From positions 496,001-560,000 of the forward strand of contig NZ_CP021874.1 in the NCBI RefSeq assembly GCF_002197645.1: a stretch of 64,000 nt of DNA. Reading direction: 5' to 3'. This document shows positions 57,115 to 64,000 of this stretch, one piece after another (position 1 is the stretch's first letter; the number at the start of each line of letters is the position of its first letter). The DNA comes from Enterococcus wangshanyuanii (GTDB lineage Bacteria > Bacillota > Bacilli > Lactobacillales > Enterococcaceae). The notes beneath the pieces are model-generated. The model was not told where the DNA came from, ran no database searches, and worked only from the letters and a program-made list of their open reading frames with translations. The translations under genes and the position numbers were made by a program.

Positions 57115-57360
57115 ATGGCAGATGTGAAAGAGTTAGTTTTAACTATCGTTCGTCCATTAGTCAGTCAACCTGAGATGGTTAAATTGGAAGTAGAAGAGTC
57201 TGATGCTTTTCTAGAGTATAATTTGACTGTATCACCTGAAGATATTGGTCGTATTATTGGTAAACAAGGTCGTGTTGCTAAAGCAATTCGTACGATCGTT
57301 TACAGTGTACGCGTGGATGGACCTAAGAAAGTTCGTTTAAATATCGTAGATGGTAAATAA
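57115..57360 (+). CDS. khpA: KH-domain RNA-binding protein KhpA (YlqC)
   Basis: The 81-residue single KH domain has the GxxG loop in IIGKQGRVAKAIR near 48-60. It pairs with KhpB/EloR in lactic acid bacteria and influences cell elongation and small-RNA stability. Two ATG codons are possible (57112, 57115); AGGGTGA fits the second. It is cotranscribed with rpsP. Confidence 0.93.
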   Translation: MADVKELVLTIVRPLVSQPEMVKLEVEESDAFLEYNLTVSPEDIGRIIGKQGRVAKAIRTIVYSVRVDGPKKVRLNIVDGK

Positions 57361-57363
57361 GCT

Positions 57364-57412
57364 TAAGATCATAAAAGATAACTCATTAAGTTATCTTTTG
57401 TGATCTTTTTTT
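57364..57412 (+). terminator. rpsP-khpA terminator
   Basis: A 19-bp stem (57364-57382 with 57389-57407, one mismatch) is followed by seven T. Confidence 0.85.
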
Positions 57413-57471
57413 GACTATAGAATGAATCTTTTGCATAATGAAGGAAATGAATAAGAACGGAGGAGTAAGTA

Positions 57472-58014
57472 ATGATTGAACAAAAAAACTATCAAGAACA
57501 ACTAAAAACTGGAATGCAAGAATATTTTGAAACGACATTATTTGAAGCAGGAGACATTTTTGTTTTAGGATGCAGCAGCAGTGAAATAATTGGTGGTGTG
57601 ATCGGGCAAAATTCTAGACTTGATATTGGGGAGGAAGTTGTTTCGACATTAAAAGAGGCGTTGGACAAAAAAGGTGTACATCTTGCTGTACAAGGGTGCG
57701 AGCATATCAATCGAGCATTGATCATTGAAAAAGTAGTTGCCAAAGCACACGATTTTGAAATTGTATCTGTTGTTCCTGCTCTTCATGCTGGCGGCGCAGC
57801 AGCTGTTGCGGCGTTTAAATTATTTAAGGAGCCAGTCGTAGTGGAAAAGATCGTCGCTAGAGGTGGAATAGATATAGGGGATACGGCTATTGGCATGCAT
57901 GTCAAGCATGTGCAGATCCCAATCAGGACAACCATCAAGGAAATAGGGAAGGCGCACACTACCTTTTTGTATAGTCGACCTAAATTAATTGGCGGAGCTC
58001 GTGCCGTCTATTAA
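57472..58014 (+). CDS. TIGR01440 family protein (DUF436, YwlG-like)
   Basis: The 180-residue cytoplasmic protein has [31 protein letters not shown] and [15 protein letters not shown], the conserved blocks of the TIGR01440 family. It is usually encoded near glyA/upp in Bacillus; here it stands alone. Its function is unknown. The ATG follows GGAGG. Confidence 0.88.
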   Translation: MIEQKNYQEQLKTGMQEYFETTLFEAGDIFVLGCSSSEIIGGVIGQNSRLDIGEEVVSTLKEALDKKGVHLAVQGCEHINRALIIEKVVAKAHDFEIVSVVPALHAGGAAAVAAFKLFKEPVVVEKIVARGGIDIGDTAIGMHVKHVQIPIRTTIKEIGKAHTTFLYSRPKLIGGARAVY

Positions 58015-58041
58015 AAAAGAAGCAAAATTTGCTTCTTTTTT
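58013..58041. terminator. Bidirectional terminator
   Basis: A 14-bp perfect stem (58013-58026 with 58028-58041) with a one-base centre sits between convergent genes; the real loop must be somewhat larger. Confidence 0.82.
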
Positions 58042-58045
58042 GCAA

Positions 58046-58384
58046 TCATTTTTTTCTAAAAACTTTTATATCGAAAACAGGAGAATCAAAATTGATTTCA
58101 GCCTCGTCGATCATTAAACCTAGTAAATGATAATCTTCTTCCTCGTGATGGGTAATCCCCAACAGTTCATCATAATAGCTCTCAATACTCAAATCTCTTG
58201 GTGTATTCAACAAGTCCAATAAATTCAAAACACCTTCTGGTTCGTCTTTGGTTTGCCCTTGCATTTCTATATAAAAGCCTTCGGAAGTAAAATCGAGTCC
58301 AATTCGGATATCCTCAATATCATTTGAAAAAAAATAAGTGAGAAGCTCATCTATAATACGCTTAGCTTTTTCTCTTTCTTGCAT
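58046..58384 (-). CDS. Small acidic protein, function unknown
   Basis: The 112-residue soluble protein is rich in Glu and Asp (EPEGVLNLLDLLNTPRD, THHEEEDYHLLGLMIDEAEINF). Its start at 58384 overlaps the end of the DUF1576 membrane gene by 23 bases, so the two are translationally coupled. No motif is recognised. It may be a cytoplasmic partner of that membrane protein. Confidence 0.65.
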   Translation of the reverse strand: MQEREKAKRIIDELLTYFFSNDIEDIRIGLDFTSEGFYIEMQGQTKDEPEGVLNLLDLLNTPRDLSIESYYDELLGITHHEEEDYHLLGLMIDEAEINFDSPVFDIKVFRKK

Positions 58385-59696
58385 GCTGCTTCACCTTTCT
58401 GATTTGTAAAATATTATCTAGTAATGGTACCATGACGGCTGCAACAAAACCAGTAGAAAATCCGTTATTATAAAGATTTAATCCACCATGAAGATAACTC
58501 ACATTGGTAACCAATGACATATGCAAGAAACCCGCAGCGAGTCCGTATTGAAAACCATAGTATCCAGCGATCGGTGCCAGTCCAGTGCCAAAAATTCCAG
58601 CTAGAGCAACTGTCGTCTGATCGACAGCGAAAACAGATGACAATTGTGCAGCGAAAAAGACACTAATGAGCAATGGAAGACTATTGAGTGGATGATTACC
58701 AAAAGCACTGAAGCCGACCGCTGAAAGGATAGCGCCGATAATCGGTCCATTGAGTGTGCAATGACTAAGCTGGGTATAACCAACTAACAGCAGCCCCATA
58801 AAGGCCATATTCATCATCGTTGCACCAATACCTGAGATAAAAGTAAAATCAGTGATCAATTTCCCAGAGGTCCGACTGATTTCTTTAATTCCTTTAAAGG
58901 AAAAGTGGTTAATGATAAATCCTACAATAAATATCAAAAAAAATAAAAATAACATAAAAAATAATAATTGGTTATGATATTCGTCAGATACAATATTTTT
59001 TCCTTCTATGCTCACACCAAACATTCTCAAGACACCGGTAAACATCATGGCGATCAATCCAGAGGTGAAACCAACATTATATAAAGAAAATCCTTGATGA
59101 AAGGTCAGAACATGTGAAGCTAACGGCGGCAAGATCAAGCCGATAAAAATCCCGATAATACAGCCCAATGGTAAAGAAAACATCAAAGGTATTGATAAAC
59201 CAAAAGTAAAAAAACTAATGATCGGTGACAATGCACTGCCAAATAAACTAACGACAATAAATTGGGAAAAAGGCTTTTTGACGATTTTAGCATAACAAAT
59301 TCCGCCAATAATAATTGGAATAGAATTATACATGTTTTTTCCAAAAAAAGAGCATCCTGATACAGTGAATAACGCAGCAATCATCGCACCATTGATGGGA
59401 ATCTTTTCCTTTTTAGCAATCAATACACTAAATAGAGTAAGTAAGCCACTATTTACGAATGCACTGCCGAAACTGCCTAACGCAATATAATCAGTGAGCA
59501 AATTACTAGGAGAGGTTAAAATTCGAAGCATTCCTCCCAAAAGTGTATTGAAAGATTCACTACTTAGTCCGATTAGGATCAGGAGTAGACAATAACCGAT
59601 CAAAAGGTAATAATTTCTATTTTGACTAATTTCTTTCTCGTTTTTTTTATCTGTATGTAAAAAAAAGGGCTGGCGTGAGCGCTGATCGCTAGACAT
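58362..59696 (-). CDS. DUF1576 polytopic membrane protein with internal duplication
   Basis: The 444-residue protein has about twelve hydrophobic segments. Its two halves repeat in sequence: 103-125 resembles 317-339 (GxMIxAxxxxxGxSxFG, then NSIP/NSLP), 151-160 resembles 368-377, and 202-218 (GFSLYNVGFTSGLIA) resembles 405-419 (GLNLYNNGFSTGFVA). Such duplicated folds are typical of secondary transporters. No substrate is known. The ATG at 59696 is poorly separated from upstream AT-rich sequence, and the gene is coupled to the small acidic protein. Confidence 0.8.
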   Translation of the reverse strand: MSSDQRSRQPFFLHTDKKNEKEISQNRNYYLLIGYCLLLILIGLSSESFNTLLGGMLRILTSPSNLLTDYIALGSFGSAFVNSGLLTLFSVLIAKKEKIPINGAMIAALFTVSGCSFFGKNMYNSIPIIIGGICYAKIVKKPFSQFIVVSLFGSALSPIISFFTFGLSIPLMFSLPLGCIIGIFIGLILPPLASHVLTFHQGFSLYNVGFTSGLIAMMFTGVLRMFGVSIEGKNIVSDEYHNQLLFFMLFLFFLIFIVGFIINHFSFKGIKEISRTSGKLITDFTFISGIGATMMNMAFMGLLLVGYTQLSHCTLNGPIIGAILSAVGFSAFGNHPLNSLPLLISVFFAAQLSSVFAVDQTTVALAGIFGTGLAPIAGYYGFQYGLAAGFLHMSLVTNVSYLHGGLNLYNNGFSTGFVAAVMVPLLDNILQIRKVKQHARKRKS

Positions 59697-59909
59697 GAAG
59701 ACTACCTCCGTTATCGATTGATAAGTTTACTATAGCCTGTCAAACTCTAGTTGGTCAATATTATTTCGCATTTCGTTTGGAAATTATCATATTTTTCCAC
59801 TATATCTGTAATTATTGAGAAAATAAACACCTAAAACAGTGTAAAATATAATAATAATAAATGGAATTTAAATAAATATTTAAAGAAGCATAGAGATGGA
59901 GGGATTTTT

Positions 59910-60449
59910 TTGGTTAGGAAAAAAGTATACAAAAAGCAGCATATTTTAGCCGCTGCTTCTGATTTACTAGAAAAAAAAAGTTTTTCTGCAATAACTGCAA
60001 GAAACGTAGCTGAGCACATGGGAATCTCAACTCAGCCGATCTACTTGGAGTTCAAAAATATGGAAGATTTAAAACTGACATTACTTCAAACGATTTACAA
60101 ATCTCTAGAGACAGACTATTTTTCGACGATTCAATCAGATGATTTTTTGGTCAACTTTGCATTGAATTATATCGAATTTGCTAAAACAAAAAGGAATTTA
60201 TTTATCGTTTTATTCGTTGAGCATCATTCTTATGGGCAACAAATCAACCAATTGACGTTGGAATTATTCACCAAAAATCTAAAAGGAGATGAACGTTATA
60301 CTGCAATTTCACCGGAAAATTTGAATAAGTTGTTTATTAAAGTCTGGATTATTGCAACGGGGTTAGCATCTTTAAGCGCTTCAGGAATTTTGAACTTGAA
60401 AAAAGAAGAAATCATCGCTGTTTTTAAAAGTAATTTAATAGAGAGTTAA
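59910..60449 (+). CDS. TetR/AcrR-family regulator
   Basis: The 179-residue protein has an N-terminal helix-turn-helix, ILAAASDLLEKKSFSAITARNVAEHMGISTQPIYLEFKNMEDLK, and an all-helical ligand-binding C-terminal part. It starts at TTG 59910 behind GGAGGG; no ATG is available. It is divergent from the DUF1576 gene and precedes yxeA-like by 123 bases, so either could be its target. Confidence 0.83.
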   Translation: MVRKKVYKKQHILAAASDLLEKKSFSAITARNVAEHMGISTQPIYLEFKNMEDLKLTLLQTIYKSLETDYFSTIQSDDFLVNFALNYIEFAKTKRNLFIVLFVEHHSYGQQINQLTLELFTKNLKGDERYTAISPENLNKLFIKVWIIATGLASLSASGILNLKKEEIIAVFKSNLIES

Positions 60450-60572
60450 TGTGCTGTTGGTCTTAGAAAAAAGTAGGTCAAAGGTAGGAAAGAAAATTCA
60501 TTAATTTGTCTGATTTCATTTTTTCCATTTATTGTTAAAGTTGTTTTATCAAATAAATTTGGAGGAACAAAA

Positions 60573-60944
60573 ATGAAATTAGTTAAGACGATCGGAATTT
60601 TTCTTTTACTTGGAGGAGCTGCTCTTTTTGGAGCTAAAGCATATACACAAAATCAGGCTGGCGAGCTTTCAGGCGTACTGGATCAATTGAATCCATTGGT
60701 TACAGAAGGCGAGGTCTATGTAAAGACTAAAAAAGCTGATGAGGTCATTGAACACGGTATTGCGGTATATAAACAAGAAGCTGTAGATAAAGAGGGAAAA
60801 AAGAGGGCAATCACCTTCACTGCAGATCATGAATTGATACAGGACCGCTATCTAAAAGTTTATAATAAAGGTGCTCATGTTGAAACCTATGAAGAAGTAA
60901 CAAAAGAGCAAGTCCCGCAACAAGCATTAAATCAATTGGGCTAA
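60573..60944 (+). CDS. YxeA family protein
   Basis: The 123-residue secreted or membrane-anchored protein has an N-terminal hydrophobic segment (about 5-22) and the YxeA (DUF1093) domain with VYVKTKKADEVIEHG and the C-terminal VETYEEVTKEQVPQQALNQL. The function is unknown. ATG follows GGAGG, and it lies downstream of the TetR gene with a terminator after it. Confidence 0.85.
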   Translation: MKLVKTIGIFLLLGGAALFGAKAYTQNQAGELSGVLDQLNPLVTEGEVYVKTKKADEVIEHGIAVYKQEAVDKEGKKRAITFTADHELIQDRYLKVYNKGAHVETYEEVTKEQVPQQALNQLG

Positions 60945-60964
60945 AAAGAGTAGACAATACATTA

Positions 60965-61008
60965 TAATGGAGATATGACGTAACGAGTCATATCTCCATT
61001 ATTTTTTT
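60965..61008. terminator. Terminator after the YxeA gene
   Basis: A 15-bp perfect stem (60965-60979 with 60987-61001) and a 7-base loop are followed by a T-run. It also overlaps the end of the pseudogene on the other strand. Confidence 0.88.
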
Positions 61009-61500
61009 ATATGCAGAATAGGCGTTTCGTTCTCTTAAAATATGCAGCTTATCTGGACAAGCTAGAATCAGTTGCTGCAATTCCAATTTATTTTTTGTTT
61101 CATAATGATGATTCCACACAAACATCATTTTTAGCAAATTCACCGTCGGGGTATAATTTGCTGGTTCTAGATGCCCCTTTTACTTGATGAAGCGTTTCAG
61201 AATACGATATAGGCGTACCTGATAAGGGGGGAGGAGAAGTAAAACACTATCCGCTTGAATTAATGCATCCTGAATCCAATCTTGGGTAGTGGTCCCTTCA
61301 ATGATCCATTCTGAGAAGTTTAAAATATCCTGTAACATTTAGGCAGATTTTTCTTTAGAATAGCGTTTGTCACCCTGCGGTGTTCGCTGCCAAATGAGAT
61401 TGTCAAGTTCATATATTTGTATCTGTTTCTCCATAGCTAGTTGTTTGGCGAATGTTGTTTTCCCGCTTCCAACAGGGCCCGCGATAACAATTTTCTTCAT
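60988..61500 (-). pseudogene. P-loop kinase (FlaR/topology-modulation type), broken by two stops
   Basis: Read from ATG 61500, the frame begins KKIVIAGPVGSGKTTFAKQLA, a clear P-loop, and continues in the same frame for 171 codons to TGA 60988-60990. It is interrupted by TAA at 61341-61339 (codon 54) and TAA at 61182-61180 (codon 107). The pieces include LDNLIWQRTP, FSEWIIEGTTTQDW and LKRFIK, the order found in FlaR-like nucleoside-kinase proteins. No frameshift is needed to join the parts. Both stops could be single C-to-T changes of CAA. It accounts for most of the 60945-61572 gap. Confidence 0.82.
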
Positions 61501-61519
61501 ATCTACCTCCTAATTAAAA

Positions 61520-61563
61520 GCAATAAAGAAACCGAAGCATAACGTAAGGTCATGTCCGGTTTC
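61520..61563 (-). terminator. Probable terminator of the cyclophilin gene
   Basis: GAAACCG/CGGTTTC (61528-61534 with 61557-61563) forms a 7-bp stem with a long loop, followed on the minus strand by a T-rich tract. Confidence 0.55.
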
Positions 61564-61572
61564 ATTTTATCT

Positions 61573-62319
61573 TTATTTAGCTTCTTGCAAAATGTTGATT
61601 TTCTCGATACGGATATCTTTTTTTGGTTTGTCACTTTCGTCTGTTTCAGCTGAAGCGATCTTATCGACAACATCCATCCCTTTGGTCACTTGACCGAAGA
61701 CCGTATGCTTTCCATCTAAGAAAGGTGTCCCGCCGTTTTTATAAGCGTCAATGATTTTTTGTGGGTAATCATCTTTCAATAAGCCATCAGAAACGTCTTG
61801 ATCGTTTTGAACGATAAAGAATTGGCTGCCGTTTGTTCCGTTGCCATCAGCATCTGTACCTGCATTTGCCATAGATAGTGCTCCGCGGATATTGTATAAT
61901 TGGTTGCTGAACTCGTCATCAAATGAATCGCCCCAAATACTTTCTCCGCCAGTCCCGTCGCCTTTAGGATCGCCTCCTTGGATCATGAAATCTTTGATTA
62001 CACGGTGGAAAGTAACGTTATCATAATAGCCGTCTTTTGCATGGGTCATAAAGTTTTCAACTGTTTTTGGTGCTTGTTTTGGGAAGAGCTTGATTTCAAT
62101 TGAGCCTTCTGTCGTAACCATCTCAACTAAATCCTCATCTTCAGCAACTTTATCTGATAATTGAGGTAACTCTAAAGCATTTAAATCAACCGATTCAGAT
62201 GTTTTTGTTTCTGAGCTTGAAGATGAATCTGTTTTGTTTTCAGTTTTAGATCCGCACGCTGCAAATACTACTAGTGCTCCTAGAAGAGCTGCAGCAGTGA
62301 TGAATTTTTTTGTTTTCAT
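61573..62319 (-). CDS. Cyclophilin-type peptidyl-prolyl isomerase lipoprotein
   Basis: The 248-residue surface foldase has a signal peptide and lipobox FAACG (Cys22), a Ser/Thr linker, then a cyclophilin domain (about 60-245). The catalytic arginine region is VTFHRVIKDFMIQGGDP, with SMANAGTDADGNGTNGSQFFIV and GKHTVFGQV. I start at ATG 62319; the longer frame has no ribosome-binding site. It may assist folding of secreted proteins. Confidence 0.92.
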   Translation of the reverse strand: MKTKKFITAAALLGALVVFAACGSKTENKTDSSSSSETKTSESVDLNALELPQLSDKVAEDEDLVEMVTTEGSIEIKLFPKQAPKTVENFMTHAKDGYYDNVTFHRVIKDFMIQGGDPKGDGTGGESIWGDSFDDEFSNQLYNIRGALSMANAGTDADGNGTNGSQFFIVQNDQDVSDGLLKDDYPQKIIDAYKNGGTPFLDGKHTVFGQVTKGMDVVDKIASAETDESDKPKKDIRIEKINILQEAK

Positions 62320-62496
62320 AAGGGTAAGTCTTCCTTTCAAAAATAGTTTACATTTCATGATAACAAATGATCAGTATAACTGCTAGTCAAAATAGATTTT
62401 TTTTAAAATTTAGGAAAGGTGTAGACCACTTTTCTTCATTCTGCTATAATGAAAATGGATACATTATAATCAATAAAACTCTTAGGGGGCAGCACA

Positions 62497-63591
62497 ATGG
62501 GAAAATTAGGTATTTCGATTTATCCAGAACGTTCAACTTTCGAAAAGGACAAAGCATATTTAGACTTAGCGCATAAATATGGATTTAAACGTGTATTTAC
62601 CAGCTTGCTTCAAATTACAGAAAATAAAGAAAAAGTATTAGCAGAATTTAAAAAAGTCGTCGACTACGCAAATAGCCTTGACATGGAAGTGATGGTAGAT
62701 ATCAACCCAGCTCTATTTGAACAATTAGAGATTTCTTATGATGATTTATCATTTTTCAATGAAATGGGCGCTTACGGCGTACGTTTGGATATTGGTTTTA
62801 CAGGAGCCGAAGAAGCAAAAATGACCCGTAACCCTTATGGAATCAAAATAGAAATCAATATGAGTACAGGCACAAGCTATGTAGATAATATCATGAGCTA
62901 TTCACCGAATACGGAGAATTTACTAGGTTCGCATAATTTTTATCCGCATCGTTATTCAGGTTTAGGTTATGATCATTTTGTCTTTTGTTCTGAGAAATTT
63001 AGAAAATACAATTTGAATACAATGGCGTTTGTCAATTCACATGACGCAACGTTTGGTCCTTGGCCGACACAAGATGGCTTATGTTCATTAGAAGATCACC
63101 GTGATCTTGAAATTGCTACGCAAGTGAAACATCTTGTACTTACAGGCTTGATCGATGATATTTTAGTAGGAAACGCTTATGCTTCAGAAGCTGAATTAAA
63201 GGCAATGGCAGAGGCTTTCAATGCCGAATATCCATCTGTAAAAGTCGATGTGGCAGATGATATTTCAGAGGATGAAAGAGAAGTTTTATTTACTAGCTTG
63301 CATAGCTACCGCGGTGATCGTTCAGAATACATTTTACGTTCTACAATGACCCGCATTCATTTTAAAGATCGTGAATTTCCAGCACATAACACGATCGATA
63401 TGACTAAAGGTGATGTTTTGATCGATAATGTTGGCTATGGTCAATACAAAGGCGAAACGCAAATTGCTTTGAAGCCAATGAAAAATGATGGACGTGTCAA
63501 TGTGGTTGGGCGTATTTCTGATGACGAACTATTCTTATTAGATTTCCTGAAACCATGGTCCAGTTTTAAATTGATCGAAAACAAAAAATAA
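62497..63591 (+). CDS. MupG-like 6-phospho-N-acetylmuramidase (DUF871)
   Basis: The 364-residue cytoplasmic protein has an N-terminal TIM barrel (about 1-240) with GISIYPERSTFEKDKAYL and a C-terminal cyclophilin-like domain (about 250-360) ending DGRVNVVGRI. DUF871 members of this form include MupG, which cleaves MurNAc-6-phosphate-GlcNAc in cell-wall recycling. No mur-type PTS gene is adjacent, so the sugar is inferred from the family only. The ATG follows a GGGGG-type site. Confidence 0.82.
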   Translation: MGKLGISIYPERSTFEKDKAYLDLAHKYGFKRVFTSLLQITENKEKVLAEFKKVVDYANSLDMEVMVDINPALFEQLEISYDDLSFFNEMGAYGVRLDIGFTGAEEAKMTRNPYGIKIEINMSTGTSYVDNIMSYSPNTENLLGSHNFYPHRYSGLGYDHFVFCSEKFRKYNLNTMAFVNSHDATFGPWPTQDGLCSLEDHRDLEIATQVKHLVLTGLIDDILVGNAYASEAELKAMAEAFNAEYPSVKVDVADDISEDEREVLFTSLHSYRGDRSEYILRSTMTRIHFKDREFPAHNTIDMTKGDVLIDNVGYGQYKGETQIALKPMKNDGRVNVVGRISDDELFLLDFLKPWSSFKLIENKK

Positions 63592-63605
63592 TTGAAAAAA
63601 ATGAA

Positions 63606-63731
63606 ATGGGGACAGAAGAGTTAGTCTTATTTTCTTGGCTTTCAAGTCTTGGTGCTTCAGCAGTTATAATTTTGTTAGCTATGCTCGAAGTGGGGGATTT
63701 ACTTCTATTTTCACTGTTTATTCGTTTTTAA
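63606..63731 (+). CDS. Possible 41-residue hydrophobic peptide
   Basis: ATG 63606 opens 41 codons, mainly Leu, Ile, Val, Phe, Ser and Ala, ending FSLFIRF and TAA 63729-63731. It would make one membrane helix. There is no clear ribosome-binding site and no recognisable family, and it lies between the mupG-like stop and a terminator. It could be spurious. Confidence 0.25.
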   Translation: MGTEELVLFSWLSSLGASAVIILLAMLEVGDLLLFSLFIRF

Positions 63732-63732
63732 A

Positions 63733-63777
63733 AGGACTGGGGCATAACTTATAGAGTTATATCTCAGTCCTATTTTT
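63733..63777 (+). terminator. Terminator after the MupG-like gene
   Basis: AGGACTG with CAGTCCT (63733-63739 with 63765-63771), plus an inner stem, is followed by ATTTTT. Confidence 0.75.
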
Positions 63778-63808
63778 ATGTTTGCTCTGCGTAAATAGCT
63801 GTCCCTTT

Positions 63809-63817
63809 TGGTATAAT
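63809..63817 (+). promoter_or_regulatory. Extended -10 promoter of the partial NUDIX gene
   Basis: TGGTATAAT lies about 22 bases before the TTG start. Confidence 0.65.
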
Positions 63818-63838
63818 AGGTAAAATGAGGTGATAGTA

Positions 63839-64000
63839 TTGGAGAAGGAATTAAGTATTTTATTGTCAAAACTTCAAGGAATCGCACAGACTGGTAAACA
63901 GTTTGGCAAAGATATTTTTGATCAAGAACGATACGAGGAGCTCTCGATCGTTGCTAAAGAATTAACTCACTTACTGTATCCAGAGTTACCTGAACGAGAG
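63839..64000 (+). CDS. NUDIX hydrolase, N-terminal part only
   Basis: Translation from TTG 63839 (ribosome-binding site AGGTGAT) gives 54 residues to the window edge: KELSILLSKLQGIAQTGKQF and FDQERYEELSIVAKELTHLL. This is the Nudix_N domain that precedes the catalytic domain in ADP-ribose/X-linked-nucleotide pyrophosphatases. The catalytic NUDIX box lies beyond the window. Confidence 0.78.
   Translation, partial: MEKELSILLSKLQGIAQTGKQFGKDIFDQERYEELSIVAKELTHLLYPELPERE

Noticed and set aside
57112..58014. Missing rimM-trmD after khpA as a deletion
   Set aside because: In several enterococci these genes are encoded elsewhere, and the khpA terminator here is intact, so this is not evidence of loss.
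58362..60019. Small minus-strand frames at 58601, 59183 and 59831
   Set aside because: They are other-frame shadows of the DUF1576 gene or AT-rich spacer without ribosome-binding sites.

Overview
The window reads as chromosomal DNA of a low-GC Gram-positive lactic acid bacterium, most probably an Enterococcus outside the best-known species. The strongest pointer is an ebs locus (aroD, ebsC, ebsB, ebsA) of the type described in E. faecalis. A complete PyrR-regulated pyr operon, a PhoPR/PstS block, a YxeA protein and the ylxM-ffh and rpsP-khpA pairs fit this. Every name here is a judgement from reading the sequence; no search was run.

Layout. 1-1846: end of a yxlE-F-G-like ABC-2 transporter cluster. 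2149-3960: a stand-alone class B penicillin-binding protein. 4041-6897: RqcH and a TIM-barrel protein of unknown function. 6978-10149 (minus strand): a core-MetE methyltransferase behind a T-box riboswitch with an AUG (Met) specifier, and an ATP-type PEP carboxykinase. 10351-11731: an anchored protein and a GNAT acetyltransferase whose likely ribosome-binding site lies inside a perfect hairpin. 11744-14736: a tryptophan ABC transporter (trpXYZ-like) preceded by a short peptide ORF with two Trp codons and a chain of alternative hairpins, which looks like ribosome-mediated attenuation. 14751-23211: a split ThrE-type exporter, a HAD phosphatase, a two-component system, an ABC pair whose ATPase half has lost its catalytic motifs, and an LtaS-type enzyme. 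23520-29135: an RlmI-like methyltransferase, the ebs locus, a cold-shock protein and fhs. 29413-31872: a small membrane protein, a HEPN-like/CBS protein, lspA and rluD. 31869-43958: the pyr operon. 43982-46374: an alpha-carbonic anhydrase, a LysR regulator and a lipoprotein. 46425-48838: divergent hisC and araT. 49028-52564: pstS behind PhoP-box-like repeats, convergent with phoPR. 52711-57360: DUF523, NUDIX, ylxM-ffh, a GNAT protein and rpsP-khpA. 57472-60944: a TIGR01440 protein, a duplicated membrane protein, a TetR regulator and YxeA. 60988-61500: a P-loop kinase pseudogene. 61573-64000: a cyclophilin lipoprotein, a MupG-like glycosidase and the start of a NUDIX gene.

How the parts work together. 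The pyr operon makes UMP from bicarbonate, glutamine, aspartate and PRPP. PyrR can shut it off at one attenuator ahead of pyrR, and the carbonic anhydrase just downstream could supply bicarbonate to CarAB. Amino-acid supply is sensed by two RNA devices: a tRNA-Met T-box and a Trp-codon leader peptide. Phosphate sensing appears self-contained, with phoPR and a PhoP-box-preceded pstS converging on one shared terminator. I see no tRNA or rRNA genes, insertion sequences, prophage or CRISPR array. The window is mostly housekeeping, and the less ordinary signals are the Trp attenuator, a 120-bp tandem palindromic repeat inside the pyr operon, the degenerate ABC pair and the GNAT hairpin.
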